Shown here: piece by piece, positions 43,064 through 51,965 of the stretch
Position numbering within the stretch: position 1 is the stretch's first letter
Layout: each line of letters opens with the position of its first letter
From: Burkholderia sp. WSM2232
GTDB lineage: Bacteria; Pseudomonadota; Gammaproteobacteria; Burkholderiales; Burkholderiaceae
Direction: 5' to 3'
DNA: 64,000 nt
Assembly (NCBI RefSeq): GCF_000472545.1
Contig: NZ_AWZV01000012.1
Span: 153,225 to 217,224 of the forward strand
Made by a program: the position numbers and the translations under genes
The notes under the pieces: generated by a model
Seen by the model: the letters and a program-made list of their open reading frames with translations, nothing else
Database searches by the model: none
Told to the model about the DNA's origin: nothing

Positions 43064-44545
43064 ATGAAGTCGTCGAATCAGGCGGTGTACGCAACAGCGC
43101 TCGGCGATGCCGGCGCGCTCGATCTGCCTTCGGGCAGCGGCGCATCGGCGGATAGCCGCGCCGAGGAAATCGCACTGGGTGGCGCGCGCATTTCGGCGCG
43201 GCTCGACCGCCTGCCTGCCACGCGTTCCATCTGGAAGCTGGTGATGCTGCTGAGTCTCGGCCTCTTCTTCGAACTGTACGACTTGATGTTTTCCGGCTAT
43301 ATCGCGCCCGGACTCGTCAAGAGCGGCATTCTCACGGCAACCACGCATGGCCTCTTCGGCACCAGCGGCGTAGCGAGCTTCATTGCGGCACTGTTTGCCG
43401 GGCTTTTTATCGGCACGGCCGCCTGCGGCTTTCTGGCGGACCGCTTCGGGCGGCGCGCAATTTTCACCTGGTCGCTGCTCTGGTACACGGCGGCGAACAT
43501 CGTCATGGCGTTTCAGGACACGGCGCTCGGGCTCAACGTGTGGCGCTTCATTGCGGGCATCGGGCTTGGCGTGGAGATCGTGACGATCGGCACGTACATC
43601 TCCGAGCTCGTGCCGAAGCATGTGCGCGGCCGTGCCTCCGCATGCTCGCAGGCGGTGGGTTTCTGCGCGGTGCCGATCGTCGCGTTTCTCTCGTATCTGC
43701 TGGTGCCGCATCAGTACTTCGGCCTCGACGGCTGGCGTCTCGTAGTGTTGACCGGCGTGGTCGGCGCAGTGTTCGTGTGGTGGATTCGCCTTGGCTTGCC
43801 CGAGAGCCCGCGCTGGCTCGCGCAAAAAGGCCGCATCGACGAAGCCGATGCAATCATGACGCGGCTCGAAGCGCGAGTCGAGCGCGAATACGGACGAGCG
43901 CTGCCTCAGCCGGCCTTGCCCGAGCCGGTGCGGGCGCGCGCCGTGTTCCGCGATCTTCTTGCGCCGCCGTATCGCAAGCGCACCCTGATGCTGATCATCT
44001 TCCACGTGTTCCAGACAATGGGCTACTACGGCTTCGCGAACTGGATTCCGACATTGCTGATCAAGCAGGGCATTACCGTGACGACGAGCCTGATGTACGC
44101 GAGCATCATCGCGATAGCGGCGCCGCTGGGTCCGCTGCTCGGCCTGCTGATTGCGGACCGTTTCGAGCGCAAGACGGTGATCATCTGCATGGCGGCGGTG
44201 AACGTGGTGTGCGGGCTGCTGTTTAGCCAGGCACGCGAGACGGTGCTGCTTGTCAGCCTCGGCGTATGTCTCGTGCTGGCCGGCAATATCATTTCGTACA
44301 GCTATCACGCGTATCAGGCCGAGCTTTTTCCAACCAGCATTCGTGCGCGCGCTGTCGGCTTCGTCTATTCGTGGAGCCGCCTCTCCGCGATTTTCTCCGC
44401 GTTCGTGATCGCGGCATGTTTGCGGGAGTTCGGCGTGAACGGCGTGTTCGCGTTCATCTGCAGTGCGATGGTGATCGTGATGCTGGCCATCGGCACATTG
44501 GGACCGAAGACGCGCGACGTCGCGCTGGAGGACATTTCGAAGTAG
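43064..44545 (+). CDS. MFS transporter, probable carboxylic-acid:proton symporter
   Basis: A 493-residue MFS protein of the sugar-porter/aromatic-acid symporter type. LSLGLFFELYDLMFSGYIAPGLVKSG in TM1, GFLADRFGRRAIF in the TM2-3 loop, RFIAGIGLGVEIVTIGTYISELVPKHVRGRAS in TM4-5, LPESPRWLAQKGR in the central loop and YSYHAYQAELFPTSIRARAVGF late in the protein are the family motifs. The ATG at 43064 has AAGGAGAC upstream, so the frame's earlier start at 43001 is rejected. As last gene of the lyase/CoA-transferase operon it probably imports the acid degraded there. Confidence 0.9.
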   Translation: MKSSNQAVYATALGDAGALDLPSGSGASADSRAEEIALGGARISARLDRLPATRSIWKLVMLLSLGLFFELYDLMFSGYIAPGLVKSGILTATTHGLFGTSGVASFIAALFAGLFIGTAACGFLADRFGRRAIFTWSLLWYTAANIVMAFQDTALGLNVWRFIAGIGLGVEIVTIGTYISELVPKHVRGRASACSQAVGFCAVPIVAFLSYLLVPHQYFGLDGWRLVVLTGVVGAVFVWWIRLGLPESPRWLAQKGRIDEADAIMTRLEARVEREYGRALPQPALPEPVRARAVFRDLLAPPYRKRTLMLIIFHVFQTMGYYGFANWIPTLLIKQGITVTTSLMYASIIAIAAPLGPLLGLLIADRFERKTVIICMAAVNVVCGLLFSQARETVLLVSLGVCLVLAGNIISYSYHAYQAELFPTSIRARAVGFVYSWSRLSAIFSAFVIAACLREFGVNGVFAFICSAMVIVMLAIGTLGPKTRDVALEDISK

Positions 44546-44584
44546 CGCGCGTCGCGCGGGAACCATACCCGCACCAGCGAATGG

Positions 44585-44640
44585 CGTCAGCCGGCCCGTG
44601 CCTGTACCTGAGAGCGCGTGGGCCGGCTGACGTTTTTTTT
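44585..44640 (+). terminator. Strong intrinsic terminator
   Basis: Perfect 13-bp arms CGTCAGCCGGCCC (44585-44597) and GGGCCGGCTGACG (44620-44632) are followed directly by eight T residues (44633-44640). It ends the catabolic operon 39 bp after the MFS stop. Confidence 0.92.
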
Positions 44641-45034
44641 GTGCGGTCGCTTTACCTTGCGAAGATCATCGTTACAGCGAATGTGCGCTAACGCTCGTTT
44701 ATCTCCGCCACTGCTGCTGTAGGCTCATGAGGCCGCCTGGATCGCCGACGGATAGCCGGCGCATATTCGCATGACGAGTGGGCGATACCGCTCACTTCAC
44801 AGCCGAAGAGGTCTTGGCCTTGGCGCAAATTTGCAGGATGTTCGGTGTAACGTTTTCTGGCGACAACTGCCGGCGCACCAGCTCACCGGCGAGTCGCGGG
44901 TTTCGGAAACGACGCGCGCCGCTACAGGCACGCGCCATATACCAACTATCGGATGAGGGCGCCGCGTGGGCCGCAGGTCACGAGGCACACTCATCTGGCC
45001 GCTGCAAGGCGGGCGGTCACTAGAGAGATAAATC
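44641..45034. other. Interval upstream of the exopolysaccharide-region glycosyltransferase
   Basis: These 394 bp precede the GTG of the glycosyltransferase. One frame (from a GTG at 44778) encodes FTAEEVLALAQICRMFGVTF and later ARAIYQLSDEGAAWAAGHE, which look helical, but the middle is Arg/Ser-rich and no family or ribosome site supports it; it may be a decayed gene. The promoter for 45035 should lie here, but no clear hexamers or JUMPstart element were found. Confidence 0.35.
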
Positions 45035-46120
45035 GTGAGGATTCTTCAACTGGTTCACGCACCACGATTGTCCGGGGCAGAAGTACTCGTAAAAGGTCTT
45101 GCCATTCACCACCAGCGGGCCGGGCATGATGTCTGTATGACTTCGCTGTTGCCGCAGCAGGACGATTTCGCCGATATTCGTGCGGAGCTCAATGCGGCCG
45201 GCGTCACGTGCCGCTTTCCCGGCGTGCGCCACGGCCGGGTCGGCAAACTGCTGCACCTGTACCGGGTGGTGCGCGAGTTCCGCCCCGATTTCATCATTGC
45301 GCACGCCACGCTGGCGGCGCTGTATGTGCGTCTGCTGCCGGTGCACACGCCGATTGCCTGGGTGATGCACTCGGGCGTGAACGACTTCGAAAACGGCGCG
45401 CTCAAGCGTGCGGAGCGCCTGCTCTCGCGCCGGGCGAGCGCCGTTATCGGCGTATCGCAGCAGAATATCGACGACTACATGCGCGAGATCGGCAAGCATC
45501 CGTCAATGGTTGTGATTCCTAACGGTGTGGACGCGTCGCTCTTCGCCGCGCACGAGGCTCCGGTAGCGCGCGACAGCGAGGTGCCGTCGAAGCAGATCGT
45601 TCAGCTCGGCCGGTACATAGAAGGGAAAAGCCAGCTCGATACCGTTCACGCGTTCCAGCGCGTGTTGCAGGCGGAGCCGGATGCGCGTCTGCTGCTGTGC
45701 GGTGTGGTCGAAGAGATCGATTACCATCGCGCAGTGGTCGAGCTGGTCAGGCAGCTTGGGCTCGAAAGCAAGGTCAGCGTATGCGGGCCGCGCTCGGACG
45801 TTGCCGCAGTGTTGCGCTCGTCGCGCGTGTTTGCGATGCCCTCGCGCTTCGAAGCGCAGAGCATTGGCTTTCTCGAGGCACTGGCGTCCGGCATTCCGGT
45901 CGTGGCGAACCGTATTCCCTCGTTCGGTTTTGCGAGCAACTTTGCCGGCGTCAGTCTGGTCGACACGACTGACGCGCAAGCTTACAGCCACGCGCTCGTC
46001 AATGCGCTCAATACGCCGCGCGCGCACCGGCAGCTTGCTGGTTATACGCTGCATGACACCGCGGACCGCTACATGTCCATCGTGCGCAAGTTCGCGGAGC
46101 CGCTGCGGGTATCTGCCTGA
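45035..46120 (+). CDS. GT4-family glycosyltransferase
   Basis: A 361-residue GT-B glycosyltransferase of family 4 (with the GT1-type C-terminal domain). MRILQLVHAPRLSGAEVLVKGLAIHHQRAGHDV is the acceptor-domain start; VVIPNGVDASLF marks the linker; IVQLGRYIEGKSQLDTVHAFQRVL and RVFAMPSRFEAQSIGFLEALASGIPVVA give the donor-binding E-x7-E pattern. The start is a GTG at 45035 with AGAGAG upstream. It is separated from the main polysaccharide operon by the minus-strand genes, but belongs to the same region and probably adds a sugar to the polymer. Donor and linkage are unknown. Confidence 0.88.
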   Translation: MRILQLVHAPRLSGAEVLVKGLAIHHQRAGHDVCMTSLLPQQDDFADIRAELNAAGVTCRFPGVRHGRVGKLLHLYRVVREFRPDFIIAHATLAALYVRLLPVHTPIAWVMHSGVNDFENGALKRAERLLSRRASAVIGVSQQNIDDYMREIGKHPSMVVIPNGVDASLFAAHEAPVARDSEVPSKQIVQLGRYIEGKSQLDTVHAFQRVLQAEPDARLLLCGVVEEIDYHRAVVELVRQLGLESKVSVCGPRSDVAAVLRSSRVFAMPSRFEAQSIGFLEALASGIPVVANRIPSFGFASNFAGVSLVDTTDAQAYSHALVNALNTPRAHRQLAGYTLHDTADRYMSIVRKFAEPLRVSA

Positions 46121-46143
46121 AATTGATCGACCGGCCGCGCGGG

Positions 46144-46197
46144 CGTTATTGCCGTTATCGCGGTCATTGCCGTTATTGCGGTTATTGCGGTTATTGC
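46144..46197. repeat. Six 9-bp tandem repeats
   Basis: Six consecutive 9-bp units of the form CGTTATTGC or GGTTATTGC (with two variants, CGTTATCGC and GGTCATTGC) fill the convergent gap between the glycosyltransferase and the PIG-L gene; the last units contain the PIG-L stop codon (46191-46193) and its last codons. Copy number changes could alter the C-terminus of that protein. Confidence 0.8.
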
Positions 46198-48575
46198 GTA
46201 AGCCGGTCGATCCTCACTGTCTCCGAGAAAAGCCCCGGCATTTCGCCCAGATCCTGCGGCGAGCCTACCGCCAGATTGCCGGTCAGCGGATAGCGTGACA
46301 ACCCAGCAGCGCCTCCTGTGAAGTAGAAATCGCCGAGCGTGGCGTCCACCCTCCGGTAAACCACGAGCGCTGCCCCATGCTTGTCCTGCACGTAGGCAGG
46401 AAACACGTCTGACCATGACATGCCTTCCAGCGAAGCCACGTGCACGGGCACGGCTGTCGGGTCGGCAATGTCGAGCGAGGCTATGTCGATAAGCGCCCCG
46501 GCGTCCGCGCCCTCCAGACGCGGGGTGAGCAGCATGAGCGACTCGGCACGCTCGCCGTGCGACGGAGCAATGGCCGCTTTAACGAAGCCGGGTGCGAAAT
46601 CCGCCGGCAAGTTCCTGCGTTCGCCGATGGTCATGCCTTTGGCGTCGTTAGCAATCACAGTGAGCGATACGCGCTGCTGCCCCGCCTCTAGTGCGACGAG
46701 CGACGAGCGCGAACCTGCCTTGCCGAACGGCAGCAGCAGCGCGTTTTGCGCAAGCCCGTTGGCTTCGGCGGCGCGTGTGGGCGCGGTGGCGCCTGTCGCG
46801 CCGTTCGACGACGCAATCCACAAGTCCAGTCCGCGATCGGCACGCTTCTGTGCTATCAGCACACTGGCTCTTCTGGTGCCGGTGAAGTCGGCGGCCACGT
46901 ATTGCTGCGTCAGTTCGGGCCTGAATGCGGGGCTCGTTTGCAACCACAGGCGCGGGGCGTCGAAGCGATCGCCCGCGCTACGCAGCAGCCAGAAGGCGGT
47001 GCCGTTCTCGCGCGCGGTCACGACCATCAGATCCGCCTTGCCGTCGCCATCGAAATCGCCCAACAAAAACCGCGCGCTGTCAAAGCAGAGCGTGTCGCCG
47101 GCACAACTCGGTGTGGTGGCGCGCGGGTCGAACGACACTGAAGCCGAATACCACAGCGCAGGCGCTTGCTTCTTTTCGAGCGACGCCGCATACACGCCGA
47201 AGCCTGGACCGTCGTGCTGTCTCTGCACATAGACGGCGGACGTGGTGCCTGTACCTGTCACGTCGCCATACATCGCGGTCGCGAGCCGGAGATCGTTGGC
47301 CTGGATGCGCTGCGTCGTTGCCCAGCGGTAGCGCGTGGTGAGCGAGGTGCAGCCGCGCATTGTCAGCTTGCCGCGGTTTTCGCCGAGGCACTGACGCATT
47401 GGCGAATAGACGAGCCCGAAGTCCCACGGCGTCCACCGTTGCGCAAGATCCCACTGATCGCAGCTTTCCGCGCGTAGAAAACCGTCGCGTTCTGCAATGC
47501 ATTGCGACGTGGCCACGCTCACCAGCGCAGCATTGCGCGCATTGCCTGGATAGGCCGTGACCGGTTCCCATCGCCATTGCTGTGCTGGCGATCCATTGCA
47601 CGCGGCGAGCGTAGGTGCCTCACCGATCCCGTTGGCGCTCACGCAGCGGTTCGTCGCGACATTGAATAGCTTGACCGGGCGCGCCTCAAAGTCCGGCACG
47701 CGGCGATCGCTGCGGTCCGCGAACGCGTAGCGTCGCGCGATCCAGTTGCCGTCCCATTGGAACTCGCCGAATACATGCGAGGACTCGCTTCCGTCGATAG
47801 AAAAGTAGCTCGCGACGATATCGCGCTTGCGTTGCACCTCGGCGGCGGGGAGATTGCCTGGCCAGCCGCCGGTCGGGTATGTCACGTGGTAGACGATCGG
47901 CACGCTCTTGCCGAGCGTCTGCGCAACATGACGCGTAATGCGCGCCGCAAAAATGTGGTCCGGATGCTCGACGAACGGTACGGTGTCAGGATTAAGCGTG
48001 AAGATCTGCGAGGCCTCTGAGAGGATCGACCTCAGTGTGGCTGAGAGCGCATTGCTGTCGTATTTCATGCGCCCGGTACCGTCGGTGTTCATGGGGTAGC
48101 TGGACAGCGTGGCTCGCTGTTCCCATAGCAGGCCGAGCGGCTCGCGGCCGCCGCGCACGCCGCCACCGGGCAGCCGCAGTTCGAGCAGGCGAACCTGTGG
48201 CTTCGCCTTCAATACCATTTGATGCACGAGCTTGCCGGCGACCTCGACGTTGGACTCGTCCCACAGGTCAGGCACGCCTGCCATGCGTGCATAGGCGAGC
48301 CGCGAAGCTCGTTCGCGCGTGAGCACGTAGGAGAAGTTCGCGCCGTTCGCGCCGCCGATCAGATGCACGGTGGTGATGCACCATCCCGCGTCGAGGCGCT
48401 CGCTGATCGCGGGATCGATGAACAGCAGGTCGTCGTCGAGATGGGCAACGACGGTGACGAGCATGCCCGCGTTGCAGTTCGCCGCGCGCGCCGCCGCTGG
48501 AAACAGAGTCAGGGAAAGCAGCGCGATGAGCGCAACGCATGCACTCCGCGCAAGCCTCGTCGCCGATGATCGCAT
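46191..48575 (-). CDS. Exported PIG-L-type deacetylase with lectin-like and FG-GAP-like regions
   Basis: A 794-residue secreted protein. Signal peptide: MRSSATRLARSACVALIALL followed by an A-x-A site near 31. Residues 37-290 are a PIG-L/LmbE deacetylase, with the zinc motif AHLDDD (44-49; usual form AHPDDE) and the second motif HPDH (204-207). Residues about 300-430 look like a ricin-type beta-trefoil lectin (LFNVATNRCVSANG; QQWRWEPV; repeated Q-x-W-like units). From ~450 on, repeats such as FLLGDFDGDGKADLMVV resemble FG-GAP/VCBS beta-propeller blades. PIG-L enzymes remove acetyl groups from GlcNAc-type sugars. Beside polysaccharide genes it probably trims an exported polymer. The ATG at 48608 is an alternative start. 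Confidence 0.83.
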   Translation of the reverse strand: MRSSATRLARSACVALIALLSLTLFPAAARAANCNAGMLVTVVAHLDDDLLFIDPAISERLDAGWCITTVHLIGGANGANFSYVLTRERASRLAYARMAGVPDLWDESNVEVAGKLVHQMVLKAKPQVRLLELRLPGGGVRGGREPLGLLWEQRATLSSYPMNTDGTGRMKYDSNALSATLRSILSEASQIFTLNPDTVPFVEHPDHIFAARITRHVAQTLGKSVPIVYHVTYPTGGWPGNLPAAEVQRKRDIVASYFSIDGSESSHVFGEFQWDGNWIARRYAFADRSDRRVPDFEARPVKLFNVATNRCVSANGIGEAPTLAACNGSPAQQWRWEPVTAYPGNARNAALVSVATSQCIAERDGFLRAESCDQWDLAQRWTPWDFGLVYSPMRQCLGENRGKLTMRGCTSLTTRYRWATTQRIQANDLRLATAMYGDVTGTGTTSAVYVQRQHDGPGFGVYAASLEKKQAPALWYSASVSFDPRATTPSCAGDTLCFDSARFLLGDFDGDGKADLMVVTARENGTAFWLLRSAGDRFDAPRLWLQTSPAFRPELTQQYVAADFTGTRRASVLIAQKRADRGLDLWIASSNGATGATAPTRAAEANGLAQNALLLPFGKAGSRSSLVALEAGQQRVSLTVIANDAKGMTIGERRNLPADFAPGFVKAAIAPSHGERAESLMLLTPRLEGADAGALIDIASLDIADPTAVPVHVASLEGMSWSDVFPAYVQDKHGAALVVYRRVDATLGDFYFTGGAAGLSRYPLTGNLAVGSPQDLGEMPGLFSETVRIDRLTQ

Positions 48576-48701
48576 GTGGATTCGAGCCGTTATGGTTGGC
48601 CCGATCATACTTTAATGATCTGATGTTCTGACGTTACCGGCCTAACACTGCGGTTAATTACGCGCGCCGGTCTCGCGCCCAGGCGGGCGCGTGCGGCGGC
48701 T

Positions 48702-49154
48702 TCAACGGAAATAGGCCTTGGTGTTGTCGTGGACGTCGTCGCGTACGAGTAGTTGGGCCGGCGTGAGCCATAGGTAGCCGTTGTGCTGATCGGGCCGGCC
48801 GAGTCGTTGCGTGTCCGGAAGCGACAACGCATAAGCCAGCACGATGTAATGCGTCGAGACGCCAGACTCGCCTGCAAAGTTGTCGCTGTAGTGATGCTCG
48901 AAGACGCCCTCGAATCGCGCGGACGAACGTGCGAGCCTCGGCACGCCGAGTTCGGCGTCGGCAATGCGCGAGAACGCGGTGTCGAGTGTCTCGTCTTTGA
49001 GAATACGGCCGCCCGGAACAAACCATGTGCCCTGCGCAGGCCGGTTGCGGCGGTGGCCGATCAGAATGCGTCCGTCAGCATCGCTAACTATCAGGTCGAT
49101 CGAGACGAGTGGCGTCAAACGAACAACATCGAGGAAGTCGAGCTCCGTCAGCAT
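48702..49154 (-). CDS. gmm: GDP-mannose mannosyl hydrolase (Nudix, WcaH-like)
   Basis: A 150-residue Nudix protein very close in pattern to WcaH/GDP-mannose mannosyl hydrolase of colanic-acid loci: FLDVVRLTPLVSIDLIVSDADGRILIGHRRNRPAQGTWFVPGGRILKDETLDTAFSRIADAELG, with the modified Nudix box of this group, then FEGVFEHHYSDNFAGE and the C-terminal DNTKAYFR. It hydrolyses GDP-mannose (or GDP-glucose) to GDP and the sugar, which may set the supply of GDP-fucose precursor. AGGA six bases before the ATG at 49154 fixes the start; upstream ATGs fit less well. It lies upstream of the PIG-L gene on the same strand. Confidence 0.9.
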   Translation of the reverse strand: MLTELDFLDVVRLTPLVSIDLIVSDADGRILIGHRRNRPAQGTWFVPGGRILKDETLDTAFSRIADAELGVPRLARSSARFEGVFEHHYSDNFAGESGVSTHYIVLAYALSLPDTQRLGRPDQHNGYLWLTPAQLLVRDDVHDNTKAYFR

Positions 49155-49264
49155 ATCCATTCCTGAGCGAGGGCGTTGTGAGCATGGTCCATGAAAGCCG
49201 TCCATGGGGCGGCTTGAGCGCGTCGGGACAAATGCTAACTTCAGCGATGGCGGTTTTCTGTGCG

Positions 49265-51337
49265 CTACCTAGCTATCGTGCGTGTGGCAGGGCGAGCCTG
49301 GCCACTTGCGGCCTGGGGCGTCGGCTCTGCTCTGTCGCGCGCGACGTAACCTTCCGGCGTGGTGACGGCGTCGTTGAATACTTCGGCGTTATTCGACACC
49401 ACGTACACAGGTGCAGGGGACAGCGTCAGGCTCGCGACGCCGTCGCGATACGGAATGGCAGACGCGTTGCCCATCATGTCCAGTGCCGTTACGTCGCCGC
49501 TCGTGCCGGGAGCGTCGACACGCAAGCGGTATTCGACGCTTTGCCCCGCGTTGAATCCCGTTCTCGAACTCCATTTGTCGTTGTCATGAGTCCATAGTGC
49601 AGTGACGACCTTGCCGCCGCCAAGCCGGCGAAACGCGTAAGCGTAAATGCCCTTTGGCAAGCCCTTGAGCGGCCCGAGCGTATTCGTTCCGTCGACAATG
49701 CGTGTCATTGCCGCCACCGCCAGCGCCGCGGGCTTCGGGCTGATGTGCGTCGGACCATAGGCGCCCTTCGGGTGCTCCAGCTCGAAGAAGAGGCCATATC
49801 CAGGCGCGGCGTCGGGCATGTCCGCGAGGTAGAACACGTAGGTCATGTCGGCGCCTTCGCCGAGCAGGATCAGATGCGTGCGCGCCACTACCGCGGCCTG
49901 CGCATACAGCACGTCGGCGCTCGGATAGCTCTTGCCATACGATTGGCCGATGTCGTAACTGATGCCTGTTTCGGTGACGAACAGCGGCGCGCCAGGCTTC
50001 AGGTATTGCCGCATTTCATGGCGCAACGCGCGCATCGAAGCCGCGAGCGCGCCTGGCACGGTGCCTTCGTTGCGCGTGTCCGCCACGCGCTCCGGCGGAT
50101 GCGACGGCGTTGTGCCGATGTCGTAATAGCCGTGCACGGTCATGCCGTCCATATAGCGGCCGATGCCAAGCGGACCCAGACGGCGCATCCACTTCACGTT
50201 GCCTTGCACCGAAGAATACGTGAGGCCCATCACTACGGCGTGCGGGTCCGTCTGATGGATGCCTTCCCAGACCGCCTTGTACATCGCGATGAAATTGGCG
50301 TCGCTGTCGCGCCACGGCAATCCGCCGTCCGCGTCGGGCTCCCATGTGACCTGATAATAGTTGTCGCGCTGCGTCGGGAAGTAGGTGCTGCGAACCCGAT
50401 TCGACTCCGTACCGACCTTTGCCATGTACTCCTTCATCTGCGCGAGCGAAGTGGGTGCATAGCTGTGGGTTTGTCCGGCCGTCGGACTCGCCCACTTGGG
50501 AATGCCGTCGAGCTGGATCAGACGCATGATGTCGCCGCGCTGCAAGTAGGGCGTGAGCTGCTTGGTTGCGGGATCGAAGGTGCCGGACTTGTCGGGCTCT
50601 TCCATGTACCAGTTGCGATTGTCGTTCGCCCACGCGAGGCCGAGCGCTGTATAGACCGGGCGGTAGCCGTCGCCGTCGCAACAATGCTGGCCGGGCGCCA
50701 GATAGGCGGTGCCCTGGCCGCCGAAGCGATGCAGGTCCTGATACGGGTAGCGCACGGCCGGCAAGGCGGCTGCGATGTCGGGCAGCACGCCGAAGGTCGC
50801 AATGCCGCCGGGGCGCGTGCCGCGCGATTCCAATTGACCACGTGCACCTTCAAGCGATGCCGACACCGCAAAGTAGCCTGCCACTGTAGAGGTGCAACTG
50901 AGCGTCGACGAGATCGCGCCGGCTGCAACCCTGAAGCTGCCACTTGCGCGCACTCCATTCCATGTGTCGCGTATCTGCCAGTTGAGCGTGTCGGGTTGCG
51001 GCGCACGCGTAGTGAATACAAGCGCGAACGGCTTCGCTGCGGCGAAAAGGCGTGTGCCGTCCCCGGGTGTATCGGCCTCGACGGCATCGCCACTGGCAGC
51101 CGCGCGTGTTTGCGACGAGGGCGCAAAGCAGCGCAGGCCCGGGCGCTGACCCTGCGGCTGCGGCGCTTTCATATCGACACGCACCGCCGATGCGCCCGCG
51201 GTCGCGGATGCCGCTTCGCCCTGAGTCGCTGAAAAAGCGAGCGCGGCGACCATGATGGCGGCGCGAGACATTGGTGCGAGCATTGCCCAATGGCTCATCA
51301 AGCTTCGCGTCCCCCGGCCTTCGCTCGAAATCGACAT
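49265..51337 (-). CDS. Exported glycoside hydrolase (clan A-like TIM barrel)
   Basis: A 690-residue secreted glycosidase-like protein. A long n-region precedes the signal peptide core (SRAAIMVAALAFSATQGEA, about 24-42). Residues 60-180 form a beta-rich N-terminal part, then a TIM barrel with E333 in VTWEPDADGG as probable acid/base and E456 in LFVTETGIS as probable nucleophile, the spacing of GH-A clan enzymes such as families 39 and 5. A C-terminal beta domain (600-670) follows. Polysaccharide loci often carry a glycosidase that trims or releases the polymer. GGGGAAG just before the ATG at 51337 supports that start. The exact family is uncertain. Confidence 0.77.
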   Translation of the reverse strand: MSISSEGRGTRSLMSHWAMLAPMSRAAIMVAALAFSATQGEAASATAGASAVRVDMKAPQPQGQRPGLRCFAPSSQTRAAASGDAVEADTPGDGTRLFAAAKPFALVFTTRAPQPDTLNWQIRDTWNGVRASGSFRVAAGAISSTLSCTSTVAGYFAVSASLEGARGQLESRGTRPGGIATFGVLPDIAAALPAVRYPYQDLHRFGGQGTAYLAPGQHCCDGDGYRPVYTALGLAWANDNRNWYMEEPDKSGTFDPATKQLTPYLQRGDIMRLIQLDGIPKWASPTAGQTHSYAPTSLAQMKEYMAKVGTESNRVRSTYFPTQRDNYYQVTWEPDADGGLPWRDSDANFIAMYKAVWEGIHQTDPHAVVMGLTYSSVQGNVKWMRRLGPLGIGRYMDGMTVHGYYDIGTTPSHPPERVADTRNEGTVPGALAASMRALRHEMRQYLKPGAPLFVTETGISYDIGQSYGKSYPSADVLYAQAAVVARTHLILLGEGADMTYVFYLADMPDAAPGYGLFFELEHPKGAYGPTHISPKPAALAVAAMTRIVDGTNTLGPLKGLPKGIYAYAFRRLGGGKVVTALWTHDNDKWSSRTGFNAGQSVEYRLRVDAPGTSGDVTALDMMGNASAIPYRDGVASLTLSPAPVYVVSNNAEVFNDAVTTPEGYVARDRAEPTPQAASGQARPATRTIAR

Positions 51338-51541
51338 ATGCTTCCCCGTACTGTTAGCGTCGCGTGGCCTCGCACGATCGTCGTCAAACTGCTAGTTCAC
51401 CAGGCCAGAGCCGCCTTGAGATAGCGTCCGTTGCCCTCTGGCGCGCCAAACACATAGTGCATTTCGGCAATCCGCTGGCGGTTTTGGACCGTCTCTCGCG
51501 GTGCTGCGGGCGCCCTGGGTCCGTCTATTGCACTGCCGCCT

Positions 51542-51553
51542 TAACGGCCGTTA
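51542..51553. promoter_or_regulatory. 12-bp perfect palindrome
   Basis: TAACGGCCGTTA, directly adjacent to the next palindrome (5 bp apart). Possible binding site of a dimeric regulator; no known consensus is claimed. Confidence 0.45.
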
Positions 51554-51558
51554 TTTCG

Positions 51559-51578
51559 ATGTTTCAGGACTGAAACAT
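51559..51578. promoter_or_regulatory. 20-bp near-perfect palindromic operator candidate
   Basis: Nine-base arms ATGTTTCAG (51559-51567) and CTGAAACAT (51570-51578) flank a central GA. Such a long perfect dyad in an AT-rich divergent promoter region is unlikely to be chance and is probably an operator for the polysaccharide genes. The regulator is unknown; the adjacent AraC-type protein or an enhancer-binding protein are candidates. Confidence 0.6.
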
Positions 51579-51953
51579 TAATCGCCGTATTTATATTCAA
51601 TGCGGGCAATTAGAGCAAATTAAATAAGCTCAACGCCCTCTCAAGTGCCTATATTAGACACTGCTTCGCGTTATCGAAGTGCGCGGTGCCTATCGTCAGC
51701 CGGAATAGACGCGACAAGTTCTGCGGGAAATAGAGGCGCTGGTAAAAAACTTCGTCACAGCGGGGCTTTGCCGGAGAAATCTGCTTTTTTATGGCGGAAT
51801 CGCCCCGCGATTGGATTGTAACCGCCCTTTTTTGAGTAGCGATGCAGTGTGCGGTGGCGAACGAAATCGGCTTTGGGTTTGCACTAACATTCGCACAACG
51901 CCAATTCATTGATATGTGGAATCGGCAATTAATTCGGTGCAATACGGTGAAGG

Positions 51954-51965
51954 CGGAATATTCCG
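51954..51965. promoter_or_regulatory. 12-bp perfect palindrome upstream of the AraC-type regulator
   Basis: CGGAATATTCCG, about 160 bp upstream of the regulator's start codon. Possible operator or autoregulatory site. Confidence 0.4.

Noticed and set aside
46144-46197. CRISPR-like array from the six 9-bp repeats
   Set aside because: Units are far too short, contiguous without spacers, and no cas gene is present.
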